In this document: positions 18,002 to 26,770 of the stretch, piece by piece | Layout: each line of letters begins with the position of its first letter | How positions within the stretch are numbered: position 1 is the first letter of the stretch | NCBI RefSeq assembly: GCF_001457025.1 | Contig: NZ_KQ758604.1 | Location: forward strand, 186,001-250,000 | Length of the DNA: 64,000 nt | Origin: Pseudarthrobacter enclensis | Lineage (GTDB): Bacteria; Actinomycetota; Actinomycetes; Actinomycetales; Micrococcaceae | Direction: 5' to 3' | Made by a program: the position numbers and the translations under genes | Notes under the pieces: model-generated | The model's database searches: none | The model's input: only the letters and a program-made list of their open reading frames with translations | What the model was told of the DNA's origin: nothing

Positions 18002-18950
18002 GGTCCTGGCGGCGGACGAGTGGCAGGCCCGGGAAGAAACACACCGGCGGCGCGTGGACCGCTACGCCGGCCCCTACCTGGAACGCCGCTCCGCCGGAAT
18101 GAAGCACCCGGTGGAGGACTTCCTTTTCACGTACTACACGCACAAGCCGGGTCAGTTGCGCCGCTGGCATCCGGGCGCAGGCGCCGTCCTCACCGGCAGC
18201 GCAGCCGGGGAACGGCGCGCCTGGAAACACTACCGCCTGCTCGACGACGGCGAACTCGCCTCCCTCGGGCTGCCCGCCGGGAGCACGGCGGCCGCCTTTG
18301 ACCGCGGCGCCTTCCTGGCCGACCGCCGCGAGGCCCTGGCTTTCGCGGACATCATTCTGCGGGGAACGGCGGCCCGGCCGGCTCAGTTCGGCTGTTTCGG
18401 CCTGCACGAGTGGGCCATGGTGTACCACCAGGACAAGTTCGAACTCCGCCACGAATACCTGGACCTGAGGCTGGGCGCCGCCGGCACGGACGCGGTGGTG
18501 GAAGAGAACCGGATCCGCTGCACCCACTTCGACGCGTTCCGCTTTTACACGCCGGATGCGTCTCCGCTCAATGAATTGCGGCCCACCAGGGAATCACAGC
18601 GGCACCTGGAGCAACCCGGCTGCCTGCACGCGAACATGGACCTCTACAAATGGGCCTATAAACTGCTGCCCGCGCTTCCCAGCGAACTGGTGATGGACTG
18701 CTTCGAGCTGTCCTGGCGGATCCGGGCCATGGACATGCAGGCGTCGCCGTACGACCTCTCCGGTTGGGGTTATCCGCCCATCCGGATAGAAACCACTGAC
18801 GGAAAAGCCGACTACGTTTCCCGGCAGCGGGGCTTTGCCCGGGAAGCGGCCGTCCTCCGCAACAGGCTGGCCTCTGCCTTGAGCTCCCTGTCTGCGGCGA
18901 CGGACTTGGCCCCGGAGGAAGGACAGGACCATGAGCGCGGAGCAGCCTGA
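17988..18950 (+). CDS. Conserved actinobacterial protein, sometimes labelled 3-methyladenine DNA glycosylase
   Basis: About 320 aa, soluble, rich in aromatic and charged residues. Recognisable conserved stretches are KHPVEDFLFTYYTHKPGQLR near the N-terminus, FGLHEWAMVYH, HFDAFRFYTPDA and QPGCLHANMDLYKWAYKLLP. I recall homologues labelled 3-methyladenine DNA glycosylase, but no HhH-GPD or AAG motif is visible, so I treat the activity as unproven. The GTG at 17988 has GGAG eight bases upstream and overlaps the SSI gene by 14 nt. The stop overlaps the second SSI-like gene by 20 nt. Tight coupling suggests a shared role with the inhibitors or only shared control. Confidence 0.75.
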   Translation: MEQFRVLAADEWQAREETHRRRVDRYAGPYLERRSAGMKHPVEDFLFTYYTHKPGQLRRWHPGAGAVLTGSAAGERRAWKHYRLLDDGELASLGLPAGSTAAAFDRGAFLADRREALAFADIILRGTAARPAQFGCFGLHEWAMVYHQDKFELRHEYLDLRLGAAGTDAVVEENRIRCTHFDAFRFYTPDASPLNELRPTRESQRHLEQPGCLHANMDLYKWAYKLLPALPSELVMDCFELSWRIRAMDMQASPYDLSGWGYPPIRIETTDGKADYVSRQRGFAREAAVLRNRLASALSSLSAATDLAPEEGQDHERGAA

Positions 18951-19305
18951 CCCCCGGTCGCTGGACCTGGCGGTCACCCTGAGTGAAACCCCCGACGGCC
19001 CCCACCACGAATTCACCCTGCGGGCCGTCCACGGCAAACTCTCGTCCGGCTCCACCGTGCCGGATCCGCAGGCCGCCCTCGATGCAGTCCTCAGGAACGG
19101 GGAAGCGGTGTTTTTCCCCGTTCCGGGTCCCCCGCGCCTGTGCACCCAGCAGTACGGCGGACCCCAGCAGGCGGTTGTTACGGGCACCTTCGGCGGCAGG
19201 CGGGTCCACACCACGCTGACGCTCACCGACGGCTGCGAGATTGCCCGCTGGCGTGCCCTCGCGCCGCTGCTGGGTGGAACCGCCGGTACTGCAGGCAGGA
19301 CCTAG
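18931..19305 (+). CDS. Degenerate, non-secreted SSI-like protein
   Basis: A 124-aa protein without signal peptide or lipobox. Its C-terminal half is clearly related to the SSI lipoprotein two genes upstream: CTQQYGGPQQAVVTG aligns with CTEQYGGPQKATVTG, and DGCEIARW with NGCEISAW. The cysteines of the first SSI disulfide are lost (LRAVHGKL replaces LVCESGKP), and the HP motif is changed to DP. Only one disulfide remains possible. It may be a cytosolic partner of the glycosylase-like protein rather than a protease inhibitor. The SD GGAAGGACAGG lies just upstream of the ATG. Confidence 0.72.
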   Translation: MSAEQPDPRSLDLAVTLSETPDGPHHEFTLRAVHGKLSSGSTVPDPQAALDAVLRNGEAVFFPVPGPPRLCTQQYGGPQQAVVTGTFGGRRVHTTLTLTDGCEIARWRALAPLLGGTAGTAGRT

Positions 19306-19349
19306 GCGTCCGGGTGGCTTAGCGGAGCACGGGACACCGGCATCACGGA

Positions 19350-19383
19350 AATGGCCGGCGGATCTGATGATCCGCCGGCCATT
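19350..19383. terminator. Terminator between SSI operon and S8 protease
   Basis: Perfect 15-bp arms (19350-19364 and 19369-19383, AATGGCCGGCGGATC on the left) surround a TGAT loop. It serves the SSI operon and probably also the converging protease gene. Confidence 0.8.
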
Positions 19384-19439
19384 GCCGTTGTGTCGCTTGC
19401 TGCCGTGCTTTTTACGAGAGGTTTTCCGAGGGAACGGCC

Positions 19440-22400
19440 CTAGACGCCAAGGTCAGCGCTCCCGGACTCGTCCTGGAACTCCTTCTTCTTCTTTTCCTTC
19501 TTGACCTTGTCCTTCTTGTCCTTCTTGTTTGGATCAGTCTGCTCATCATCCGGCAGCGAGGCACTGGTGCCCGGAGTCACGACGACCGAGACAAACGTGG
19601 GGACAGCCCCACCGGAGTAGTTCACCCGGCCGATGTACGAACCGGGTTCAAGGTTCCGCCAGGACAACGTCACGTCACCGGACGTACCGTTCGGCAGGCG
19701 CAGCGGGTTGGGGCTGACGGATGCGTTGCCGACGTTCGCGCCCAGGACCGCCGCATCCAGGGAAGCCTTGGTGGGCTGTCCGTTGGGGCTCGCGTAGAGG
19801 TTTGCGAACATCGTGTACACGCCGGCCTTGGGGTTGCTGACGGAGACCGACTCACTGGCTGACACCGTCTGGGAGGCAAGCTGCTTTCCGTCCGGGGTGA
19901 AGACCAAGAGATCGAAGTCGGCGTTCTCGTCCGAGGAGAAAACAGAGAACTTGGCCAACGGCGAACCGGCCGGAACCGTCACCTGCTTCATGGCGTTGGA
20001 GGCGTTGCCTGCCAGGGCCAGCGGCCCCGGAACCAGTTCGACTGCCGTCGAATCGGCTTTGGACAGGCCGTCCACGGTCATGCTCACCGGGGCATTCGTG
20101 CCGGACACCACGGGGATGGTGCCCTGGCCGGTGCCGCCCGTGGAACTGAAGGCAACGTTGGCCGGCGCGACGACGGACTGCGGCCGGACGGCGATGGGCG
20201 AGGTGACGGTCTTGCCCGCACCCTGCCAGGCCAGGCTTCCCATGGCGAACTGTCCGGTGGGGGCGCCGGCGTTCTCGAACCTGACCTTGAAGGTGCGCTT
20301 CTCGCCCACCGCGCTGAAGTTCAGCACCGACGGCGTGACCGTCACCTTTACGCCCGGAACGTTCGCCTGGGCGCGGTAGATTCCGGGCGTCAGGGCCGTG
20401 ACCGTGCGGGTGACTTCGGTCCTGCCGGTCAGGGAACCCAGAGCAAACGAGGCCAGGTTCATGTCCCGGGGCGCCGTGCTGCCCAGGTCAGGAATGCCAA
20501 GGTCCAGTCCGGTCCCCTGGATGAACCTCAGGTAGTCGGTGTCATTGGCGTCATACACCAGGCCCGGATCCAGGACCTTGGCGACGGACACCTGGCCCGC
20601 GCCGGTGGCGAAGACGTCGGTGTTGCGGCTGCCGTCAGCGTTCTTGACGTCCGAGGCGGTGGTCATCATGGCGGACTTCACCGTGGCCGGAGACCAGGTG
20701 GGGTTCTTTCCAAGGACCAGGGCACCAAAGCCGGCAACGTGCGGCGCAGCCATGGACGTGCCGGACATCATGCCGAACTGGGCACCGCCCTCACCGATGG
20801 GCGAAACACCGGCGAGCACTGCCACGCCCGGAGCCGCGACATCCGGCTTCAGGAGGTCGGAGTCGGTGGCCAGGAGAGGGCCGCGGGAGGAGAATCCAGC
20901 GATCTGCGGCTGGGGAGCCTGCGGCAGGCCGGTGCTGTCCTTGTTCACCAGGGCAGCCTTGATGGCGGGGTTGGCCGCCAGCTTGTCCTTGATCTGCTGG
21001 GTGGCCGGAGGATTGACGTGCACGGTCGGAACAGCGTGCTGGTCCACGTCCTCGGAGGACGGCGTGACGTTGACGAGGATCATGCCTACGCCGCCGGCGC
21101 GCTTGACCTCGGCGCTCTTGGCCACGCGGTCAATGACTCCACGGTCGCACACCACGATCCGTCCGGAGACCTTGGCAGGGTCCAGGGTGTTGGGCCCGCA
21201 CAGCTCAGGGCTGGCAGCTCCGGCCGCCGCGGCCGAGGCGGCAAGCACCAGCGGGCTGGCCGGCACGTTGTTGGCCATCAGGCTGGCGCCGCGGAACTTG
21301 CTGCCGTCCTCGAACTCCACGGTCCCCTGAAGTTCCGTGGAGAAGGAGGAAGCGGCAACCGTGGTGAGCCAGGGGGCTCCATGGTTCACCGTGCTGGCGG
21401 TGGGGCCGCTGTTGCCGGCGGAGGCGGAGACGAATACGCCTGCGGACGCCGCCGAAAGGAAGGCCAGCGCCACCGGATCGGTGGTGGTGGAGGTGCTGCC
21501 CGAGATGGAGTAGTTCAGGACGTCCACGCCGTCCAGGATTGCCTGGTTAATGGCCGCCACGGACGCGGAGCTGTAACAGCCGCCCGTGTTGGGATCCGTG
21601 TCCTCCCAGCAGACCTTGTAGATGGAAAGCTTGGCTGCCGGGGCCACACCGCCGGTAATGCCCATGTCCCGGCCGCCCAGGTTGGCGCGGACGTTGGCGT
21701 TGCCGGCCGCCGTGCTGGCGGTGTGGGTGCCATGGCTGCCCACGTCGACGGGAGACAGCCGTTCTTCGGGCGCCCGGTTGGCCGGGGGGACGTACTTCTT
21801 GAAGTCGTCGGCGAAGTAACGGGCGCTGAGCACCTTGGAGTTGCAGGCGGTGCCGTCGAAGTCGGCCCCCGTCCCTTCTCCCTTCTGGCATTCGCCCAGG
21901 AAGGTGTCGCCGTCGGCCTTCAGCATGGCGATCTTGCCGTCCGCCGTCCGGTAGGGCACGCCGACTTCGGGGTTGCCGGTCAGCGGCTTGACCTCGGACC
22001 CGGCAAAGAAGGGGCTGGAGGGGGTGTAACCGGAATCGATGACGCCCACCACTACGCCCTTGCCTGCATTGTCGGTGCCGCCGAAGGTGCTGTTCCAAAT
22101 GCCCTGGGGGCCGGAGAGGTTCAGGAAGTCGGTGGTGGAATAATCCGGAGCGTTCTCGGTGTCCGGGGCAACCATCAGGACTTTCGGGTCCCTGGCCAGC
22201 TTCAGCGCCTGGTCGGCGGAGAGGTCGGCGGTGAAACCGTTGATGGCGGCAGTGAAGTTCCGCTTGATCTGGACGCTTTCGTCCTTGGCGAGTTCGCGCT
22301 GGTTGTTTTCCAGGTGCTGCTGGTAGCGCTGCACCTCCGGGCGCCCGGCGTCGAGCTTCTTGCCCGTGTCCGGTTTGGTGGCCGGGAGATCCCCGGTGCC

Positions 22401-22631
22401 GCCGGCATAGGTTGCGGCAGGCTTTTCGGTCATCACCACGATGTACCGTCCGGCCTGGTAGTCCTTGGGATCAAGGTCCTGTTTCTGGACCGCCGGAACC
22501 TGTCCGGCGGAGGGGGCCGCCGTTGCCGGCGTGGCTGCCACTGAGCCGAGGAGCAGCGGGATTCCGACAGAGAACGCGGCGGCCCTCCGGAATCCACTGG
22601 CCCTTACAGGGCTTTTTCCAGTTGATTTCAC
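19440..22631 (-). CDS. Large secreted subtilisin-like serine protease (S8) with PA domain
   Basis: A 1063-aa precursor. A signal peptide occupies residues 1-39. An I9-type propeptide/inhibitor follows (about 62-157, from GRYIVVMTEKPA). The S8 domain has Asp199 in VVVGVIDSGYTP, His303 in GSHGTHTAS, oxyanion Asn407 in SAGNSGP and Ser626 in MSGTSMAAPHVAGF. A PA domain is inserted at about 450-565. Fn3-like and beta-rich segments follow to about 1025. The tail is strongly lysine-rich (KKDKKDKVKKEKKKKE), unusual for this family and possibly wall-binding. The GTG at 22631 has GAAAGGG five bases upstream. It is convergent with the SSI-type inhibitor operon. Confidence 0.93.
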   Translation of the reverse strand: MKSTGKSPVRASGFRRAAAFSVGIPLLLGSVAATPATAAPSAGQVPAVQKQDLDPKDYQAGRYIVVMTEKPAATYAGGTGDLPATKPDTGKKLDAGRPEVQRYQQHLENNQRELAKDESVQIKRNFTAAINGFTADLSADQALKLARDPKVLMVAPDTENAPDYSTTDFLNLSGPQGIWNSTFGGTDNAGKGVVVGVIDSGYTPSSPFFAGSEVKPLTGNPEVGVPYRTADGKIAMLKADGDTFLGECQKGEGTGADFDGTACNSKVLSARYFADDFKKYVPPANRAPEERLSPVDVGSHGTHTASTAAGNANVRANLGGRDMGITGGVAPAAKLSIYKVCWEDTDPNTGGCYSSASVAAINQAILDGVDVLNYSISGSTSTTTDPVALAFLSAASAGVFVSASAGNSGPTASTVNHGAPWLTTVAASSFSTELQGTVEFEDGSKFRGASLMANNVPASPLVLAASAAAAGAASPELCGPNTLDPAKVSGRIVVCDRGVIDRVAKSAEVKRAGGVGMILVNVTPSSEDVDQHAVPTVHVNPPATQQIKDKLAANPAIKAALVNKDSTGLPQAPQPQIAGFSSRGPLLATDSDLLKPDVAAPGVAVLAGVSPIGEGGAQFGMMSGTSMAAPHVAGFGALVLGKNPTWSPATVKSAMMTTASDVKNADGSRNTDVFATGAGQVSVAKVLDPGLVYDANDTDYLRFIQGTGLDLGIPDLGSTAPRDMNLASFALGSLTGRTEVTRTVTALTPGIYRAQANVPGVKVTVTPSVLNFSAVGEKRTFKVRFENAGAPTGQFAMGSLAWQGAGKTVTSPIAVRPQSVVAPANVAFSSTGGTGQGTIPVVSGTNAPVSMTVDGLSKADSTAVELVPGPLALAGNASNAMKQVTVPAGSPLAKFSVFSSDENADFDLLVFTPDGKQLASQTVSASESVSVSNPKAGVYTMFANLYASPNGQPTKASLDAAVLGANVGNASVSPNPLRLPNGTSGDVTLSWRNLEPGSYIGRVNYSGGAVPTFVSVVVTPGTSASLPDDEQTDPNKKDKKDKVKKEKKKKEFQDESGSADLGV

Positions 22632-22700
22632 GTGCACCCTTTCACGATGAACCGGCCAGTCAGGATTGGAGGGCCGGAAACGACGGGCGTGGTACAGGGA

Positions 22701-22717
22701 ATTACAGATTTTGTAAT
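22701..22717. promoter_or_regulatory. Inverted repeat upstream of the S8 protease
   Basis: ATTACA (22701-22706) and TGTAAT (22712-22717) form a 6-5-6 inverted repeat about 70 nt before the GTG, inside an AT-rich leader. Possible operator or early-transcript element; nothing else is recognised in 22632-22883. Confidence 0.4.
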
Positions 22718-22883
22718 CCAATAAGACCAGCCGGTTCACAGAGTACAGACTGATAGCCGAATATGACATAAGGCACATAAGGGGAATTTTTGCCAGTCAT
22801 ACGGGGCTGGAGCAGGCGCCGTTTTCCAGGCAGGCGGGGCGGCCCCCGGAGCATGCGCCGAGGGCCAAAAACCGGGCGGAAGC

Positions 22884-23069
22884 CTACCGCCGGGGAGTCC
22901 GGACCACGTCGCTGATCCACTGCCGGGTCTTCTCGTCCACGGGACCGGCTGTACGGTTCCGCCGGGCATGGCGGTCGGCTTTGATCTTTTGGAAGACCAT
23001 CCGGCCCAGGCCGGCAAACACGGCGGCGGCCATAACAGGCAAAAGGACGGACTTCGAATTCTCTGCCAT
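22884..23069 (-). CDS. Small single-pass membrane protein, unknown function
   Basis: A 61-aa protein with one hydrophobic segment (about residues 7-27, SVLLPVMAAAVFAGLGRMVF) followed by a basic tail (KIKADRHARRNR) and a polar C-terminus. The topology is probably N-out/C-in. No family recognised. The SD is weak (AAGATGGCGGG). It is divergent from purS across about 300 nt. GC-biased codon use supports coding, but it could be spurious. Confidence 0.55.
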   Translation of the reverse strand: MAENSKSVLLPVMAAAVFAGLGRMVFQKIKADRHARRNRTAGPVDEKTRQWISDVVRTPRR

Positions 23070-23370
23070 CCCGCCATCTTAATGAAGGCCGGCGCCCAAC
23101 TCCATAGCAGGTCAAGCCGTACTCCGCCCGACGGCCCGCATGTCCCCGCAGTGACGTACGTCCCCCGAATACAGAGTGGGGGTGCCGGGCCGGTAGAATG
23201 ATAAGGCAAGCTCGCGGAGCGCCCCACCACAATGTCTGGAAGACGGCTGGAACACGGTCTGAAAACGGCCATCGACACTGCCTGACACAGCGTGTCCCCA
23301 ACACCGGTACGGCGTGAGACGGCACCACTCCGCTGCGCCCTTACCCAAGCTCACGCACAGGAGTTGCCGG
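23070..23370. other. Intergenic region upstream of purS, no gene
   Basis: About 300 nt without a convincing reading frame. TAGAAT at 23194-23199 could be the -10 of the purSQL promoter, but no good -35 is visible. CCCCC...GGGGG around 23162-23182 can pair weakly. I see no guanine/purine riboswitch fold. Confidence 0.5.
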
Positions 23371-23622
23371 ATGCCCCGGATCGTTGTTGACGTCATGCCC
23401 AAGCCCGAGATTCTTGACCCCCAGGGAAAGGCGATCGTCGGCGCTCTTCCCCGCCTCGGCTTCACCAGCTTCAGCTCTGTCCGCCAGGGCAAGCGGTTCG
23501 AGCTCACGGTGGACGGTGAAGTCACCGAGGAGATCCTGGCCCAGGCCCGGAACGCCGCGGAAACCCTGCTTTCCAACCCCGTGATCGAGGACGTCGTCAA
23601 CGTCGAGGTCGTCGAGGCCTGA
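23371..23622 (+). CDS. purS: Phosphoribosylformylglycinamidine synthase subunit PurS
   Basis: An 83-aa protein starting [20 protein letters not shown], the normal PurS start and length. PurS is the small structural subunit of the PurSQL FGAM synthase. It is thought to help channel ammonia from PurQ to PurL. The longer open frame from 23314 is not needed. The purQ start follows one base after the stop, so the genes are coupled. Confidence 0.95.
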   Translation: MPRIVVDVMPKPEILDPQGKAIVGALPRLGFTSFSSVRQGKRFELTVDGEVTEEILAQARNAAETLLSNPVIEDVVNVEVVEA

Positions 23623-23623
23623 G

Positions 23624-24397
23624 ATGACTGAGCTTCCCCTGATCGGCGAGGCCGTGGCCGTCGCCGCAAACCCGCGCCTCGCGGGCGCAAAGATCGGCGT
23701 CGTCACCTTCCCCGGGACCCTCGACGACCGTGATGCTGCCCGGGCCGTCCGCCTCGCCGGCGGCACCGCCGTCGAACTCTGGCATGGCGACACCGAACTC
23801 GGTGACGTGGACGCCGTCGTGATTCCCGGCGGGTTTTCCTACGGCGACTACCTGCGCGCCGGTGCCATCGCCCGTTTCGCCCCGCTGATGTCCAAAATCA
23901 TCGACGCCGCCAACTCGGACGCCAAACTGCCTGTGCTGGGCATCTGCAACGGCTTCCAGATCCTCACCGAGTCGCACCTGCTGCCGGGCTCGATGATCAA
24001 GAACGACCACCTGAAGTTCCTGTGCCGGGACCAGGTGCTGCGTGTGGAAAACAACACCACGGCCTGGACGCTGGACTATGAGGCGGGCCAGGAAATCACC
24101 ATCCCGCTGAAGAACCAGGACGGCCAGTACATCGCCGACGAGAAGACCCTGGACGCCCTGGAGGCGGAGGGCCGCGTCGCGTTCCGGTACGTCGGTTTCA
24201 ACCCGAACGGCTCGCGCCGCGACATCGCCGGCATCACGAATGCCGCCGGCAACGTCGTGGGCCTCATGCCGCACCCCGAACACGCCACCGAACCGGGCTT
24301 CGGCCCCGAATCCCTGGACGGCATCGGCGGGTCCGATACCGACGGCCTCGGCTTCTTCACCTCCGTACTGACCAAGATTGTGGGAGGCGACAAGTGA
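23624..24397 (+). CDS. purQ: Phosphoribosylformylglycinamidine synthase subunit PurQ
   Basis: A 257-aa class I glutamine amidotransferase. The nucleophile elbow is [10 protein letters not shown] (Cys108), the oxyanion glycine region is [18 protein letters not shown], and the catalytic His/Glu lie in [10 protein letters not shown]. It hydrolyses glutamine and feeds ammonia to PurL for FGAM synthesis in de novo purine synthesis. The purL GTG overlaps its TGA by two bases. Confidence 0.96.
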   Translation: MTELPLIGEAVAVAANPRLAGAKIGVVTFPGTLDDRDAARAVRLAGGTAVELWHGDTELGDVDAVVIPGGFSYGDYLRAGAIARFAPLMSKIIDAANSDAKLPVLGICNGFQILTESHLLPGSMIKNDHLKFLCRDQVLRVENNTTAWTLDYEAGQEITIPLKNQDGQYIADEKTLDALEAEGRVAFRYVGFNPNGSRRDIAGITNAAGNVVGLMPHPEHATEPGFGPESLDGIGGSDTDGLGFFTSVLTKIVGGDK

Positions 24398-26703
24398 CCA
24401 CCGAAACCACCAAGAAGTTCAACATCGACACCGTCGAGAACGCCGCCAAGACCCCGGACACCGAGCTGCCCTGGGCCGAGTTGGGCCTGAAGCGGAACGA
24501 ATTCGACGAGATCGTCAAGGTCCTGGGCCGCCGCCCCACCGGTGCTGAGCTGGCCATGTACTCCGTGATGTGGAGCGAGCACTGCTCCTACAAGTCCTCC
24601 AAGAACCACCTGCGCCAGTTCGGCGAGAAGGTGACTCCGGAGATGAAGAAGGACATGCTGGTGGGCATCGGCGAAAACGCCGGCGTCACCAACCTGGGGG
24701 ACGGCTGGGCCGTGACCTTCAAGATCGAATCGCACAACTCGCCGTCGTTCGTTGAGCCTTACCAGGGCGCCGCGACCGGCATCGGCGGCATTGTCCGCGA
24801 CATCATCTCCATGGGCGCCCGCCCGGTTGCCGTCATGGACCCGCTGCGCTTCGGCGCCATCGACCACCCCGACACCGCGCGCGTCATGCACGGCGCGGTG
24901 GCCGGCATCGGCGGCTACGGCAACTCCCTGGGCCTGCCGAACATCGGCGGCGAAATGGTGTTCGACTCCGTCTACCAGGGCAACCCGCTGGTAAACGCGC
25001 TGGCCGTTGGCGTCATGCGCCACGAGGACATCCGCCTGGCCAACGCCTCCGGCAAGGGCAACAAGGTGGTCCTGTTCGGTGCGCGCACCGGCGGCGACGG
25101 CATCGGCGGCGCGTCCGTGCTGGCCTCCGAGTCCTTCGACGACACCAAGCCCTCCAAGCGCCCCGCCGTCCAGGTGGGCGACCCCTTCGCCGAGAAGGTC
25201 CTCATCGAGTGCTGCCTGGAGCTCTTCAAGGGTTCCCTGGTTGAGGGCATCCAGGACCTCGGCGCTGCAGGCATCTCCTGTGCCACCTCGGAACTGGCGT
25301 CCAATGGCGACGGCGGCATGCAGGTTGAGCTGACGTCCGTGCTGCTGCGCGACCCCACCCTGACCCCGGGCGAAATCCTGATGTCCGAGTCGCAGGAACG
25401 CATGATGGCCGTGGTGACGCCGGAGAACGTGGAAGCGTTCCAGGCCGTCATGGACAAGTGGGCCGTGGAGTACTCCTGGCTGGGCGAGGTGACCGATACC
25501 GGCCGCCTGATCATCACCTGGGAAGGCGAGGTGATCGTCGACGTCGACCCCCGTACCGTGGCGCACGACGGCCCGGTCTACGACCGCCCATACGCCCGCC
25601 CGGAGTGGCAGGATGCCGTCCAGGGCGACACCTTCACCGGGTCCGTGCAGGACGCAGGCCGCCCGGCCGCACCGGCGGAACTGGCCAAGGCCGTCACCGA
25701 ACTCGTGGCGTCCCCCAACATGTGCTCCAAGTCCTGGATCACCAACCAGTACGACCGGTACGTGGGCGGCAACACCGCCATGGCGTTCCCGGACGACGCC
25801 GGTGTGGTCCGTGTGGACGAGGAAACCGGCCTGGGCGTCGCCCTGGCCACCGACGCCAACGGCCGCTACACCTACCTGGACCCGTACCACGGTGCGCAGC
25901 TGGCGCTGGCCGAGGCCTACCGGAACGTTGCCACTGCAGGTGCCATCCCGATGGCCGTCAGCGACTGCCTGAACTTCGGTTCCCCCGAGGACCCGGATGT
26001 CATGTGGCAGCTGGCCGAAGCCATCCGCGGCCTGTCCGACGCCTGCCAGGTGCTGGGCATCCCGGTCACCGGCGGCAACGTCTCGCTGTACAACCAGACG
26101 GGCACCACACCCATCCACCCCTCCCCCGTGGTGGCGGTCCTGGGCAAGCTCGACGACGTCGCCCGCCGCACGCCGTCGGGCTGGCGCGAGGATGGCCAGG
26201 CCATCTACCTGCTCGGCACCACCGCCGCTGAACTGGACGGTTCCGAGTGGGCCAACATGCGCGGCCACCTGGGCGGCCAGCCGCCGAAGGTGGACCTCGA
26301 CGCCGAACGCGCCCTGGGCGAGATCCTGATCAACGCCTCCCGCGACGGCATGATCGACTCCGCGCACGACCTCTCCGAAGGCGGCCTCGCAGCAGCCCTG
26401 GTCGAGTCCTCGCTGCGGTACGGCGTGGGTGCCCGGATCGCGCTGCAGGACGTCATGGACCGCGACGGCGTGGACCTGTTCACGGCGCTGTTCTCCGAGT
26501 CGCAGGGCCGCGCCGTGGTGGGCGTCCCGCGCTCCGAGGAAGTCCGCTTCACGGACATGTGCACCGCCCGCGGCTTTGCGCACACCCGCATCGGCGTGGT
26601 GGACGCAGCCAGTGGACAGCTGGAGATCAACGGAGTGGACGCCCTGTCCCTCGACGCCCTCCGCGAAGCCCATGAAGGGACCCTGCCGAAGTACTTCGGC
26701 TAG
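24394..26703 (+). CDS. purL: Phosphoribosylformylglycinamidine synthase subunit PurL
   Basis: A 769-aa small-type PurL, which needs separate PurS and PurQ. Family landmarks: [16 protein letters not shown] near the N-terminus, [50 protein letters not shown] and [18 protein letters not shown]. It uses ATP and ammonia to convert FGAR to FGAM. GTG start with GGGAGG eight bases upstream, overlapping purQ. A strong terminator follows, so purSQL is a three-gene unit. Confidence 0.97.
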   Translation: MTTETTKKFNIDTVENAAKTPDTELPWAELGLKRNEFDEIVKVLGRRPTGAELAMYSVMWSEHCSYKSSKNHLRQFGEKVTPEMKKDMLVGIGENAGVTNLGDGWAVTFKIESHNSPSFVEPYQGAATGIGGIVRDIISMGARPVAVMDPLRFGAIDHPDTARVMHGAVAGIGGYGNSLGLPNIGGEMVFDSVYQGNPLVNALAVGVMRHEDIRLANASGKGNKVVLFGARTGGDGIGGASVLASESFDDTKPSKRPAVQVGDPFAEKVLIECCLELFKGSLVEGIQDLGAAGISCATSELASNGDGGMQVELTSVLLRDPTLTPGEILMSESQERMMAVVTPENVEAFQAVMDKWAVEYSWLGEVTDTGRLIITWEGEVIVDVDPRTVAHDGPVYDRPYARPEWQDAVQGDTFTGSVQDAGRPAAPAELAKAVTELVASPNMCSKSWITNQYDRYVGGNTAMAFPDDAGVVRVDEETGLGVALATDANGRYTYLDPYHGAQLALAEAYRNVATAGAIPMAVSDCLNFGSPEDPDVMWQLAEAIRGLSDACQVLGIPVTGGNVSLYNQTGTTPIHPSPVVAVLGKLDDVARRTPSGWREDGQAIYLLGTTAAELDGSEWANMRGHLGGQPPKVDLDAERALGEILINASRDGMIDSAHDLSEGGLAAALVESSLRYGVGARIALQDVMDRDGVDLFTALFSESQGRAVVGVPRSEEVRFTDMCTARGFAHTRIGVVDAASGQLEINGVDALSLDALREAHEGTLPKYFG

Positions 26704-26716
26704 TCCCCCCATCGAT

Positions 26717-26770
26717 TGCTCCGTACTTGTCGTTTTGAACCGTCAGAACGACAAGTACGGAGCAGTCGTT
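26717..26770 (+). terminator. Rho-independent terminator of purSQL
   Basis: Arms at 26717-26734 (TGCTCCGTACTTGTCGTT) and 26747-26764 pair perfectly over 18 bp with a 12-nt loop, followed by GTCGTTTT. Confidence 0.9.

Noticed and set aside
20739..22544. Open frame of 601 codons on the plus strand inside the S8 protease
   Set aside because: Antisense shadow; the minus strand has signal peptide, catalytic triad and PA domain.
22884..23069. purS leader peptide
   Set aside because: The small frame is on the opposite strand to purS and reads as a one-span membrane protein.
23070..23370. Purine riboswitch before purS
   Set aside because: No conserved three-way junction or anti-terminator pair could be drawn.
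24076..26712. Open frame of 878 codons on the minus strand opposite purQ/purL
   Set aside because: Antisense shadow caused by high GC codon structure; purL on the plus strand has complete family motifs and the antisense product has none.
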